Below, piece by piece: positions 21,301 through 33,362 of a stretch of 64,000 bases of DNA; position 1 is the stretch's first letter, and each line of letters starts with the position of its first letter. Source of the stretch: Apricaphanius iberus (Eukaryota; Chordata; Actinopteri; Cyprinodontiformes; Aphaniidae); contig JAPXFQ010001391.1 in NCBI GenBank assembly GCA_028564705.1, forward strand, positions 868,001 to 932,000, in the 5' to 3' direction. The translations under genes were made by a program, and so were the position numbers. Below the pieces are notes generated by a model. The model was not told where the DNA came from. It saw only the letters and a list, made by a program, of their open reading frames with translations, and made no database searches.

Positions 21301-23410
21301 TCATTTTCAAAAGAAGAGTCTGAAACTCAAGTGTGTACTTCAAGTAACTGCCACTTTTTTGGTAGTATCTTTATAAATGTTTTTACTTATTTATCAAGAT
21401 GTACAACAGTTACAAAACAAAAATTCTCACTATAATCTTAAAATTATGCATAGTGGTACCAATGCCTAATTGATCAAATCTATGATTAATCTCCACAAAA
21501 ATATTATAGTAACAAAATATAAAAAAGGCAAAAATATGAGATTCTAATAGCTGTTCTGGTCTGCAGATTAAGAGAACTGTTAAACAATGATACCAGGTCA
21601 AGAATCTAAAATGTCATTTGTTCATTGGTCAACATATTTCAACAATTTTCACACTGTGGGTATTATCACATATACAGTATGTTCTTATATTCAAAGTTAT
21701 AAACCAGAGATAGGAAGCCTGAATAACTCAGATTTTACAAAGTATTTAATACAAACTTAAAAAGGATCATTTTCACGAAACCACATCCTTAAAAATTAGG
21801 TGTTTTTTTGCCATATACTTAAATGCACAGTATATTAAAATAGATTATATTTTTGTTTTTACATGAAACAAAAATAAACATATTCATCACATAAAAATGA
21901 GAGCATGGAGTGCCATTGAAAAGTATTCCCACCTTACTGATTTTTTTTTCCTGTTGAGTTTTGGGGCAAAGTCAAATATTTTAATTCAATGGGAACATTT
22001 TAAAATCAGACAAGGACTACATGAGTAAATTCAAAATGCAGTTCCAAGTTAGTAAAAAAGGGATAAAAAAAAACACTTGTTAAAAAGTAAGTACATAATA
22101 AACATAATAACCCCCCTGTTCTTTCTGGTAGAGAGCATGAGTCATGTTTCCATCAGCTATAGTGATTTATCCAGGTCCAGAACCTGCAGAGCAGCTCCTG
22201 ACCGTTACAGTATCACTACCATTTGTGACTGTTTATGTGGGTTGAGTGTGAACTATTTTTCTTAAAATATGGGCATTGTTTTATGCCAGATTTAACTGGG
22301 CACATATATTTTGTCTTTCAGGTTAACATAATATTTTTGAAATACTGGAGATCATTAAGTAATCGTTTAACTTTTAGGTGTTTTTCATCAGTAGTGGTTA
22401 TACCACTGAAACATTACGACAGATGCTATCTTTACCCCATCTATTTCTTAATAGATGGGGCAAAAATGATGTAAATGAGTACTTGTGTGCTTTAGACATT
22501 GTTCTAAGTTCCTGGGCATCCTCTTGGATAACTAATTGTGTATTGGACAAATGTTTGTAGTTCTCTGTGCATATGTCACTCACTATGGTTCATTTGTTTC
22601 TCAAATACTTAGAAATCATTTTTGTAACAATTTCTCGAATAATAGATGTCATTAATTGAAGATCTTGAGCACTGGTTGGCCATGCTCTTTAAAATGCTGA
22701 TTCTGCTGGTTGATCATTGGTATGGTATCTAATAAATCTAATGCACAGATGGAGATAATTACTGTAGGAAAGAGAAATATCCGAAATAAGTTGAGAAAAA
22801 ACGATAGCAGGAAATTGGGTTTTACTCCTAAATAAGTCTTTACAAAGTGTGTTTTGTGTAGTTTTTAATGAGGTTTTTCTTTTAAATGCATGTTCGAAAC
22901 AAATCAATAGATTGAATAATGTCAACGAAATATTTTGTTACAACCAGAGAAATTTATAGCTTAATTACTCTGGCATTTAAAAAACTAATTGTTTTTAAAT
23001 GTCGTTTGTGGTGAGTACTGCAAAGTCAATATCAAGAGAATATTTCACAAATGTTAACAAAGGCCTTGTCAATTCTTTCAGTGTTTGCTCCTCTTACACA
23101 TGAACACATACATTTTGATGGAGAAAAAAACAAGAAACAAAGAAACAGAACACTTAAAATTCCTTGGTGGTGTGACAATGTTCACTAGTTTGACAAAGGC
23201 CCGCTTTGCAGATGCCCACTCTAGAGTATAGAGCACCTTGTATGTTTAGCTTTATCCTTAAAGGGTGAGACTAAAGGCTAAAGTTCTAAAATAAAATCCT
23301 CAGCTACCATCCTCTGGCTTGCATTTTGAATTTTACTGGGTCTTATGGTCACTTTATTAGCAGCTATAAATATATTTTGGGGAATATGCATGCACACACA
23401 CACACGCACG
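21301..23410. other. Non-coding intergenic DNA with possible Tc1 end fragment
   Basis: No gene was seen. At 21905-22080, GTGCCATTGAAAAGTATTCC and the text after it resemble a degraded Tc1-type terminal region. The perfect hairpin at 22435-22460 and a CACACA run at 23393-23405 are the other visible structures. Confidence 0.4.
22435..22460. repeat. Perfect 11-bp hairpin
   Basis: CCCCATCTATT, a TCTT loop and AATAGATGGGG form a perfect inverted repeat. There is no T-run or other sign of a terminator. No surrounding element is apparent. Confidence 0.85.
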
Positions 23411-24752
23411 ACTGTGCAAAAGTTTTAGGCATGTGTGAAAAAGTGCTGTAAACAATGCTTAAGTGTTATTCATTTTCATCTATCAACAAAACACAGTAAA
23501 TGAACAAAAGAGATGTCTAAATCAATTGAGTATGTGGTGTGACCACGCTTTTCTTTCAAAACAGCATGAATTCTTCTTGGTACACTTGCACATGGTTTTC
23601 TGAAAGAACTCAGCTGGTAGGTTGTTCATAACATCTTGAAGAATCAACCACAGATCTTCTATGGATGTAGGCTTCCTCACATAGTTCTTTGTCTTCCTGT
23701 AATCCCAGAGACACTCACTGTTGAAATCAGGGTTCTGTGGGGGCTATACCATCACTTTCAGGACTTCTTATTCTTCTTTACACTTAAAAATAGTTCTTAA
23801 TGACTTTCACAGTATTTTTTGCGTCGTTTTCCTGCTGCAGAATACATATTGGAGCCAATCATATGCCTCCCTGATGGTACTGCATGATGAGTATCTGCAA
23901 ATGTTTCTCAGCACTGAGAACGCCATTAATTCTGACCAAATCTCCAGCTCCATTTGGAGAATTGCAGCCCTAAACATTCAAGTATACTCATTTTTGATTG
24001 TTACGTATGATCATCGTACCACTCTTCAACCCTTCGTTGAACAAACTGCCTCCTCATACAGCTCAATTATAAAAATTTTGACTCATCAGTCCAGAACACC
24101 TGCTGCCCTTTTTATGCACCTCATTTCCTATGTTTTTATGCACACTCGAGTTTCTCTGCCGTGTTTCCACTTTGGGAGTATAAATTAATGGTTGCAACTC
24201 ATCCATGAAAACCAAATTCTGCCCAGCCTTCTCCAGACGATAGATGGGTGTAACTTGGAACCCCCTTGTTTGTGCCAGTTTTGAGCTGATGGCACTGGTG
24301 TAAATCTTCAGATTTCAAAGGGTAAGAAGCTTAACATGTCTTTCATCTGCTACAATAAGTCTCCTTGGTGGACCACTGTGTCTATGATCCTCAACACTGT
24401 TTCTTTGTGCTTCTTCAAAAGAGCTTGAACAGCACATCTTGAAACCCCATTCTGCTTTGAAATCTTTTTCTGGGAGAGACCTTAATGATGCAATACATTA
24501 ACTACCTCGTGTCCTGTTGCTATGTTCAATCTTGCCATGACATGAAACCATCTTCCACAACCTTAACTTGGTAAGCAGAGTTTGAGCGTTAATCACCCAC
24601 TTTTAAACCACCTAAACAGCTGTTTCTGTTTCAGTTCATGAGTGTTTCAACCTACCTCTGAAGATATTGAAGATCAGTAGCACCTGTTTAGTACAACTTG
24701 TTGATCATAGATCTACTATAATCCTACAAAATCCCTGACTTTGTGCAAGTGT
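23411..24752 (-). mobile_element. Degenerate full-length Tc1-like copy
   Basis: The left end, ACTGTGCAAAAGTTTTAGGC, has a decayed counterpart at the right (ACTTTGTGCAAGTG). The roughly 1.34 kb between carries a Tc1 transposase gene on the - strand, starting at an ATG at 24538 (MARLNIATGHE). It belongs to the same family as 31990-33053: both share runs such as CAGCAT..TTCTTCT.GGTACAC. It is old and inactive. Confidence 0.8.
23560..24538 (-). pseudogene. Tc1 transposase pseudogene
   Basis: Reading leftward from 24538 one sees the paired-domain part (GLSQKKISKQNGVSRCAVQA then LLKKHKE) and further Tc1-like text, broken by many stops and frame changes. Recognisable but ruined catalytic regions follow. 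No product is possible. Confidence 0.75.
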
Positions 24753-25362
24753 ACCAATAAGAATATATGCTGCTATGAAGACAAAATGTAGTAACACCAA
24801 ATATTGATTTGATTTGTCTTGTTTGCTCACTTTGTATATTGAGATACTTTCAGCTCATTTAAATATGCAACACAAAATGGAAAACACTGTTGTTGGTATT
24901 CAGAAGAGATTAAACAAGGTATTTTTTGTCTGGACAGTTCATGCCAAAATAAAAGGCAATAGGGGTCATCACTGTTGATGATTGAACCAGTTGCCTGAGG
25001 GCTACAGTGGGCATCTAGTAAGACTTTGATGGAGTACGAGAATCAGATGTAAGAACCAAAAGAAACGTTAGTTATTTCAAAGTTGACAGCCATTTTGTTG
25101 TTTTGTATTACCAGAGACATGCTGTGAAAGCATATGGAAAACCATATTAAAATAGTGCATTCAAAAACCTTTAGAGAAATATGAAACAAACTCAAATATT
25201 CTACTTTTTGGAACCACATTTTCTCAATGTTTCTCTCAAAACTGTTGAGATGCTGAGAGTTTTAGGCTACATAATGTATTCTTTGCATTTTAAAGAAGCA
25301 CTAACTGGAAATAAGGCTCAAAGTGGCACATTTTTCAACCATACCCCTAAACACATGATGTA
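24753..25362. other. Non-coding intergenic DNA
   Basis: No identifiable feature was seen. Confidence 0.4.
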
Positions 25363-25926
25363 ACGTGATGTCACATGCCCAAGCTTCTGCCCCTCAGCAT
25401 TTGGCTGGAGGGCAAAAAGACTACTCCCCGCTAATTACCAATGTTATTAGCTGACAGTTGTCAACAGATTGCACTAAATAGTGATGAAGTAAAATCTATT
25501 AGTATGGTTAACAAGTGCCCGGGTGTAGACTGCACAAATAGAAGAATCAAAGAAGTAACAGAAATTCATAGGCTTCCTACTGAGGAAATATGCCAATGGC
25601 TATGGTTAATAGACATGAAGAGAGTTAGTGGATGATCCATTCAGATCCCTGAAGTCAAAGTCTATGTCAGAATCTGTTCACATCATTGGAGATATTTTGA
25701 TCCCATATGTATCATCCTATTGCTCATCAGTAATTTGAATCGGCTCTGGCAGCTTTGCGCTAAACAGAGTTAGCTTTGAGATGGATCTTTTTTCGATCAT
25801 CTACACAAAGATGGCATACCTACATTTCCAGGTTACATTATGTTAGCCTAATTGTTTAACAGTAAGTAACATCTGGTGTGGAAGCTCTTTTTGCCCTCCA
25901 GTGTTCTACGCATGTGTGAAATCACT
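25363..25926 (+). mobile_element. THAP-encoding DNA transposon fragment with two-part inverted ends
   Basis: Two inverted pairs are nested: ACGTGATGTCACATGC (25363) with GCATGTGTGAAATCACT (25910-25926), and CTGGAGGGCAAAAAGA (25405-25420) with TCTTTTTGCCCTCCAG (25886-25901, exact). Between them lies a THAP zinc finger frame. THAP domains open the transposases of P-like elements and also occur in Kolobok elements. This is therefore probably a short, internally deleted relative of one of these. I could not find a target-site duplication, and the outer boundaries are estimates. Confidence 0.65.
25504..25713 (+). pseudogene. THAP zinc-finger domain broken by one in-frame stop
   Basis: From the ATG at 25504 the frame reads MVNKCPGVDCTNRR and EIHRLPTEE..QWLWLIDMKR, then hits TGA at 25633-25635. 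The same frame continues with IPEVKVYVRICSHHWRYFDP. The two Cys of CPGVDC, the Cys of RICSHH 47 positions later and the following His form the C2CH zinc-binding pattern of a THAP domain, with the spacing in the normal range. Only the stop breaks it. THAP domains bind DNA and are found at the N-terminus of P-element-type transposases and of host THAP proteins. The position between inverted ends makes a transposon origin more likely than a host exon. Confidence 0.72.
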
Positions 25927-26834
25927 TGGATAAAAACATTCAACTTTCCTATAGGATCAGCAACAAACAAAGAACCAATTTAACTACATTCTACATTTAG
26001 AGCAGAAAGTGAAAAGAAACTAGTCTGTCTGCCATGTGTTTCATGACAGTGTTCCCACATTTAAGTTTTTGCATCAGTTATTGCAATTCCAGCAAAACAA
26101 CATGAATAATGAACATATAAACATTATAAAGTAGCTACATAAAACAGCAACAGCTGAAGTCGAGAAAAAAAACTTCTATAGTGTTTTGCTTAAAAAAATT
26201 AAAAGCTTTATGATATATTAATTATTAATTTCCTTCACAGTAGGCAATTGCTTAAGGTTAAAGCACTGAATAATCCCACCCGCATTTTTAATCATGTGGA
26301 GATAAAATGATGAATGAAGATTTCATCAAATATCTAACAATCTGAAAACACAACATCAAAGCACTACTGTTATTCAACTGAAAATACATTCATATCAATG
26401 AACACAATCAATGTGTCCTGATTGTAAGCAAAAACCATACGAGTTACAATTATAATGATGTTGCACATCATTCATACTGCATTAGTAGGAACCAAAGTCT
26501 GTACCTGTTAGTTCAAGGTGCTAGACAAAAGAATAATTCATTAAAACTGCATTTGTGTTGCTAAGGCACTCATTTTTAAGTCATGAGAACAATATATAGA
26601 TAGATATATTACTGATAAAAATGTGCTCCCACTTATATGTCTGAATGGGCAGGCCTCGTGTTTATAAGTTATAGTTTTCAATCTCCCTTCACCTCCCCTT
26701 TATCTCCCTGCTTTTCTTCCTTATTTTCTGGGAATACTAAATCACTTCATTGTGAATAGAGCTCTATTGCTTTGATCAAGATATTAAGTTGTTTTTTTTC
26801 TTCATTAGGAAAAAAAACAAAACAACTTTCCGCA
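25927..26834 (-). other. Probable 3' UTR and downstream region of usp43
   Basis: This stretch directly follows the usp43 stop on the - strand and has no coding content. An ATTAAA motif (TTTAAT on +, 26287-26292) is a weak poly(A) candidate about 540 bp past the stop. I saw no canonical AATAAA. Confidence 0.4.
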
Positions 26835-27967
26835 TCAGAAGCTGGACTCAGGGACAGTCTTCTTGCGCCCAAGTGAGGTTGTGCTGTATTGAGTCCTCTG
26901 CATGGTGTTGTAAGACTGTTTGTCTGTAGCCTGGCTCCGTGACGGTGCTAGTGTTGTGGACTTCCCATTACGATGTAAGGACGCTGTTCTGCGCATGCTT
27001 TGCTCTGCTTTGGTGGTTATGTTAGAGGAGCTCTGAGTGCGTCTAATATCAGCTGAGGAGCGTACTACTTTCCCGTTTGCCAGTTCATCAACCCGACGGC
27101 CTGAACCATTTGATTTGCTTCCTTCCACTCCAGTTCTTCCTCCAGCTGTTCCATTAGGTAGTGAAATCCTGGATGAGGTCCTCTTGCCTTCCTCCAAACT
27201 TCCTCTCTTTCCTGAATTACTGTCCTTGGCCTTCTTCGAGTCCTTATCTTTTTTTAGGAAGTTACCTCTTAGAAAAGAGAAGAGACCATCTTGACTCTTG
27301 GGTTCTTCATCTTTTTTCATCTTTGACTGGTCTGCCTCAGTGCTGTTTATATCCCTAATAGCTTTTTCTCCCTTTTGTCTTCTCAGAGTTCCATCCTGAA
27401 GGCTTGATGTACTGTGACTGGGATGAACTCCACTACTGGAACTCAGTTTTGTGTCTGTATTGTGTGAGGATTTAGCAGAGCTCTGCCTCCGGGAATCCCT
27501 CTCTTCTTTTGCAGGGCTTTCCTTTTTCCGTCTCAGACTGGCTGTCTTCCCAGATGTCTTTTCTGATTTATTTTCTGATGGCCTTCTCTGACCCTCTGGA
27601 ACCTGAGAATAATGGGGCTCTTCTTCCATCTTACCAACACAACTCATACTCCCAGTATTTGAAGATCGAACACTAGCTGCCCGTCCTTCAGGAGTTTTTT
27701 TGCTACTCCGTGAATCATTCATCAGGGTTACTATTGAATCCTTGGTGCACCGGGGTCGTCGACCAGACTCCAAGTACTGCACTAGCTCAGCAGGGTCAGG
27801 GTCTTGCACGGGAGGAGATAGTTGCTCAGGTTTTCGTCTGTCTTTTGAACCTAATGACCAGCGCAAAGGAAGCTTTTTGCTCAGGCTTTCCTTTGACCTT
27901 GTGGGGACTCTCATGCTTATGCTACGCCCCTGAAGCCCTCTGACAAATGGCCGGTTCTCAAAGCCAC
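26835..27967 (-). CDS. usp43: Ubiquitin-specific protease 43, terminal exon E
   Basis: This exon encodes the last 376 residues. It begins with a split glycine codon after TTATCTTCAG and opens GGFENRPFVRGLQGRSISMR. The segment KLPLRWSLGS and AELVQYLESGRRPR is conserved in USP43. A long low-complexity tail rich in Ser, Lys and Arg follows (for example SLRRKKESPAKEERDSRRQS) and ends SLGRKKTVPESSF, nearly the same ending as I recall for human USP43. USP31, the closest paralogue, ends differently, which favours USP43. The tail has no catalytic residues; disorder and many possible phosphosites suggest a regulatory or scaffolding role, which is inference. The stop is TGA at 26835-26837. The open frame seems to extend upstream to 28082, but that part reads through an intron in the wrong frame. 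Confidence 0.93.
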
Positions 27968-28061
27968 CTGAAGATAATGAAGACAGGTAAGGACTGTTTA
28001 TTTCATATTCAAAAGCAAGATCTTGAAGAACCAGAGTGAATATATGAAGTTTGTCACTTAC
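27968..28061 (-). other. usp43: 94-bp usp43 intron (D to E)
   Basis: A GTAAGT donor and a TTATCTTCAG acceptor flank 94 bases, a typical short fish intron. If retained, the exon D frame would read G-K and stop at once (TGA). Retention would therefore remove the whole C-terminal tail. Confidence 0.88.
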
Positions 28062-28220
28062 CCCTTTCTTCTTCAAAGCCATTTACATGGAAGACGGTAG
28101 ACTCTGAGGGGTCTGGTAAAGACGATATGTTGTTGGAGGAAGGAGACACCAAGCTGCCTCTCTTGCTGTCCCCTGTTAGCCTAATTAGCCAGTGGTCTGA
28201 TACCGATGAACATATGGAGC
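28062..28220 (-). CDS. usp43: Ubiquitin-specific protease 43, exon D
   Basis: These 159 bp encode 52 complete codons between split glycines: SICSSVSDHWLIRLTGDSKR, then GSLVSPSSNN and on to VNGFEEER. The pattern SSxSDHWLxRL..xRGSL matches the linker just after the USP domain of USP43. The acceptor is CTACATAAG and the donor GTAAGT. Both junctions are phase 1 and match exons C and E. The function is linker only; no catalytic residue lies here. No open frame longer than the exon marks it, so it is easily missed. Confidence 0.9.
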
Positions 28221-29261
28221 CTTATGTAGAAAGAAAGGTGGGATCAGAATTTTTTTTAATGTTCTAATATTTTTTGATCACACACTGTCTACACAGAAAT
28301 TAAAGAATCTGCTGTCTACACCACAACTTAGACTTTCTTAATTTTTCTCAAAAGCTAATGGTTTCATGACCCTCAAATTATTCGGAAAAACTTCATTATT
28401 AGATCTGTCCCAAGCACATAATTGCATTCTTTGCTTTGCAATGTCCATTACAGTACTGAAGTAAGGGTTTTAAATATTTAATCTACAACAGTACATATAA
28501 AATATTCAACGTTTTACGTTTATGGTAATAAGTCTGATTTTCATGAATCAATGAAACTTTCAAGCTATTATGTGAGAAGGTCAGATAATTTTTTGTAGCA
28601 GTGGAGAAGATAATTCAAAGTTCTTTACAGAAAAGAATAGAGGAACATTTAAAAGAAGATTATATTAAAATGATTAAATACATAAAGTTAAATGATCCAC
28701 AACTCAAAATAACCTCTGAAAAAGCCCAAGATCCTATCTAATATAGTTTGATATGTTTTCTTGGTGTTGTTCAGGCCTTACAAATACCTCAATATATTCA
28801 TTCAACTTCCTCAAATGAAGGGCAACTGAACTTTTTCTCTTATCACTAAACATGTTTGTGTCTTTTCAAAACAACTTCTTCAATTCTGAAAATGGGTCTG
28901 ACATAAATTACAAAAATTATTGAACAGTTTATTAAATGGAGGATTAACCACATGAGATGAATCATCTTTTTTCCGAGGAGGTCCTCAGGATCATGTCTAT
29001 AGATCATAGAGCAGCATTGTAGATGCAATAAAAAAAAAAAAAATTTATAATAAAAAAATAATAAAACAAAAATTGTAATGAGCACACTCACACATACTTA
29101 CTAGTACCACACACACAGAGAAAGAAAATGTATTGCATTAAAACAACATGAGATTTCTGCAAATGAAAAAACTCTCCTTTGCTCGATCCCATTAAGGTAA
29201 CACTACTGAGCTTAAATACCTTCATATTTAAGTAGAAGGGGGAAAAAAAAGTAAAAAAAAT

Positions 29262-29297
<36 letters not shown>
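29262..29297. repeat. (CA)n(TA)n compound microsatellite
   Basis: ACACACACAC followed by about twelve AT units, seen directly. Confidence 0.9.
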
Positions 29298-31233
29298 TCA
29301 AGCTATCTTCATTAGCTACAGACACCCACAAACCACAGTTTCAGCAGCAAGTAGTGTCACTTATCAGTGTAAAAGGCGCAAAGAGCAGCAGAAATAGCTG
29401 AATCGACATGGAAGCAGCAGGGCTTGTTGCTGCTTTTTTGTTTGATGTGACTCAGTCAGGCCATTTCCGACTACATGCGTCCAATCAGGTAATCTGTTGG
29501 TTCCTGAAATGTCTTCAAAAAACAGTCGGCCTGGCCCACTGAAGTGCAAACAAGTGTCTATCAGGACGTTTCAGTCAATTTATCAAAATTTTTCCCCCGA
29601 AAGTGAAATCCCAAGTAAACATTCCAATCAGTTTAAAGGTTTTCTATTATAAGTAAATCAGCAGATTGTATCGAGTCATTGACTTGAGGTTCTGCCGCAG
29701 TGATGCAGACTCCTATCACAGCAATCCCTCAGAAAAAAACTCCCCTTAACAAAAAATAATGAAAAAAAAAACAACCTCCAGCAGTAGGCTACAAATACTT
29801 CTTACTGCAAAAAGGAAACGAGGTGAGATGCCTCCTTACTGACTTCTAATGATCTCTCATTATGCCATATTACCGAGATGCATTTACTAATTTGTAATTA
29901 ATTAATTTACATAACTGTGAAATATTCCTTTAAAATGTGTAAATGCTATCTCATTCCTAAAAATGTTTTCGATTTACTGTCAATGTGTCAATGTTACTCT
30001 TTCAAAAGCCTTTGATAGAAGTATATCAGCAAAAAAACTCAACTTTGGTGTAAACATAAAATTATGATAACAAAGAGGTTTAAACTAGTAATTACAACAC
30101 AATTTAAGTCCTTGAATCAGTCTAAACCAAACGTTTTTAACTCAGACGAGAAAAGCTATGTGTGTGTGTGTATCTCTCTTGTTAACTGTGTGTCAGTTAC
30201 CATGGTGACTGACTCTGTGAACCTGATCTGACTATCTGTAGAGTTACATAGCCTAAATGTTAAGTTCCTCTATGAAGGGCCCAAGACATCTCTCTGACAT
30301 ACCATTTCCTTTCCTCTGTTATATTGAATTGACTTAGTGTCAAACCAAACTTTTTATCTCTTTAGCTACCAAAAATTACTGGATACAAAACCACTTTATA
30401 TGGATGAGGCAATAATTATAATAATCAGTGCTAACTGTTAAAATAAGACATCTTTATGCTTGACTGGTGACAGCATTTAAATCTATGCAGTTTAACTGAA
30501 TTGACTCTGCATGATAAAGAACAAAGTGTTTCCCGCAATCTGCTGGGATTCCTTACATAGAAAACTTTTAACTGACTGGAATGTTTGTATAATTGCATTG
30601 AAATGACTTTTCTTGTAAAGTACCGTAAGGTGAAATCTTTTCTTAATTGGGTCTATATAAATACAATTGAATTGAATCGTCTGCCGTCTTAAATATTTCT
30701 TCTGGATTTGCTTTTTGTCAAACTGAGAAATTTCAGTTAATAAAAACACTCAAATGTTAGAAAAAGAAAACCTGTAGAAATATAAGTTTTCAAATGAAGA
30801 TTTCATTAAGAGTAAAAAATGATCCAAACCAACCTGATCCTTTTTGAAAGCTTCCTAAACATAATGACAAGTTATACCACCAATAGCAGCAACAGCTGAA
30901 ATTCAGTGATTATATATAAAACTGTTAATAAAGGTTTTCTCACCGTTATGTCACTTTTCCCCCATCTTTAGCACTTTTGTTTAAAGGATGGTAAAATCCT
31001 CTTTTTAAACCTTCTTGTCACATTCTTATGTCATTCCCTCCTTAACAACATGCCTAATGTGTTTTTTAGGTTAATTTATGTATTTTTTATTTGATCTTTT
31101 AAAACTCTCACGGCTGCCATGTTGAGCACTGAATGCCAGATTCCTCCTAGCTACGCCTTCACCACTCAGCAGCGCCCCTACATTTTGATGACCGCCCACG
31201 TCTCTCCACAGCCCTCCCTCCCCCGCAGGTTTT

Positions 31234-31337
31234 GAAGCCTCCCCTGTTTCAGTCCTCAGGTTAAGACCTTGTTTAAGACTCTGGGAATCCTCAAATGCTC
31301 TAAATCATTTCACTCACATATCACTCATTCTGAATAT
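31234..31337 (+). repeat. 105-bp direct repeat, copy 1
   Basis: GAAGCCTCCCCTGTTTCAGT through CACTCATTCTGAATAT recurs at 31703-31807 with about four differences (CAGTCC/CCGTCC, CTTGTT/CATATT). It lies in the usp43 8.6-kb intron, 469 bp from its partner. Confidence 0.88.
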
Positions 31338-31702
31338 ATCCGTGCGCACATAAAAGCATGAATATGGATTTCAAATCCATTTGACAGTTTGCAAATCACA
31401 AAATGCTTGTATAAGTGTAGTAAAATAATCAAAGCACAGTTTAAAAAATTAAGTTTTTTTTTTGCTCTATGTTAAGTTAACATTTTTAGGCTGGTGTGAC
31501 GTTAAAATATATAGCTCATGATTGTGTCATTTACAAGCTGGTCTGGACTAACATGTAAGCATCGGTTCAATCTTTTCTTAAACATTTCATTCTGTCATTT
31601 AGTAGTTCATAAAAGACGGATTTCATTAAAACATTATCATGCTGTAGCTGTCAGTAAAGTTTACTGAAAGACAGTCTAATAGGACCGAGTTTTCTGTGTT
31701 AT

Positions 31703-31807
31703 GAAGCCTCCCCTGTTTCCGTCCTCAGGTTAAGACCATATTTAAGACTCTGGGAATCCTCAAATGCTCTAAAATCATTTCACTCACATATCACTCATTC
31801 TGAATAT
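31703..31807 (+). repeat. 105-bp direct repeat, copy 2
   Basis: Partner of 31234-31337 in the same orientation. The two copies flank 365 bp of unremarkable AT-rich DNA. The high identity suggests a recent local duplication or two copies of one repeat family. Confidence 0.88.
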
Positions 31808-31989
31808 TTTAACTTGCGCAACGTGAACCCCCTGAGGCCCCTTCCCCCTAGAGATTACTAGGACTCTATTTTCCTCCCATACTGTCATAATCTTAAGTGG
31901 TTTATCTTTAAAAGCAAAAAAAATAAATAACCTTTTTCACTAACTATTTTTCCTTGAAACGTTCTGAAAAGACTATATTTAATATATAC

Positions 31990-33053
31990 AGCACTCTGCT
32001 GTACACAAAGAATGCATTCAAAAATGAATTAATGATTTATTTTCATCAATGAATGAAATGCAGTACATGAACAAAGAAGATAAATCTAAATCAATTAAAT
32101 ATTCAGTGCGACCACCCATTTCCATTAAACCAGCATCAGTTCTTCTAGGTACACCTGCACACAGTTTTTGAAGGATTTTGGCTGCTAGGTTTTTCCAAAC
32201 ATCTTGCATGATGGATATTGATCTGCCTGTATTTCTCAGCATTGTGAATGTCATGAACCATGATCATCTCCAACTAAATTAGCAGATATGCAGCCCCAGA
32301 AATTCAAGTATCCTCTACCATGCTTCACTATTGCCTTCACTCATTAATTTGCCACTCTTCGACAAACAAACTGCCTTCTGCTACAGCCAAATACGTCAGA
32401 TTTTGACTCATTGGTCTAGATCACTGCTCGCTATCTTTCTGCATGCCAATTCCTATCTTGTAATTCATACTTGAGTCGCTTGGCCTTGTTTCCACATCAA
32501 ATGTGTGGCTTTCTGGCAGCACCTCATCAATGAAGACCACTTCTAGAAAGAGTTGTCCAGACAGTAGATGAGTGCACCTGGGTACCACTGGTTTCTGGTT
32601 ATCCTGATCTGATGGAACTACTGGACATCTTATGATTTTGAAGGGTATAAGCTTGAGGTATATTTCATCTGCTGCACTAAGTTATCTAGGCTTTGGGTCC
32701 ATGATTAATTGCTCGTTTCTTTGTGCTTCTTCAAAAAAGCTTGAACAGTACATCTTGAAACACCAGTCTGCAATCTTTGAAATCTTTGTCTGGGAGAGAC
32801 CTTGTTAATGCACTGTAACTACCTTATGTCTTGTTGCTTTGCTCAATCAACAATCTCCGATTGGCAGCAGAGTCTGAATGTTCCTCAGCCAGGATTAAGC
32901 CTCCTACAAAGCTGTTTCTGATTTAGTTAATAACTGTGTTCATGATAATTAGCACCTGTTATGTATAACTATAAGGTTTTACATGTCTTAATGTCTAGTA
33001 ATCTTGTAGCTCTATGGGACCTTTTTCTTCTAAACTTTTACACAACACAGTAA
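31990..33053 (-). mobile_element. Degenerate Tc1-like copy
   Basis: This is the same family as 23411-24752: shared text includes TAAATCTAAATCAATT.A.TAT and AACATCTTGCATGATGG-like blocks in the same order. The right end, CTAAACTTTTACACAACACA, is the inverted counterpart of the ACTGTGCAAAAGTTTTAG end of the other copy. The left end is decayed. The - strand transposase is full of stops and lacks a clear start codon. Confidence 0.75.
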
Positions 33054-33194
33054 ATATATCTACAGAAAAATATGAGATGATTCATAAAGTGGTAAGGGCG
33101 GAATAAAAGTAGCCAATATGACACAAGAAAATAACAATATTGTGTGAATAACCCCTTATAGATATTAAAAATATAAAAGTATAATACATATATA

Positions 33195-33362
33195 CACTCA
33201 CTGGCCACTTTATTAGACACACCTGTCCAACTGCTTGAGAACACAAATTTCTAATTAGCCAATCACATGGCGGCAACTCAATACATTTAGGCATGTAGAC
33301 ATGGTCAAGACAATCTGCTGCAGTTCCAACTGAGCATCAGAATGAGGAAGAGAAGTGATTTA
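33195..33362 (+). repeat. Truncated DNA-transposon end (CACTCACTGGCCACTTTATT)
   Basis: CACTCACTGGCCACTTTATT, AGACACACCTGTCCAACTGC and GCATGTAGACATGGTCAAGA form a terminal region I know as abundant in fish genomes. It starts after a TATATA run and stops abruptly where the next repeat begins. The superfamily is not certain to me. Confidence 0.55.

Noticed and set aside
27968..28082. Start of the 415-codon frame at 28082 (MALKKKGVSDK...) as the true N-terminal part of the usp43 exon
   Set aside because: It reads exon D in the wrong frame and runs through a 94-bp GTAAGT..TTATCTTCAG intron. The correct frame gives VNGFEEER|GGFENRPF, which fits USP43.
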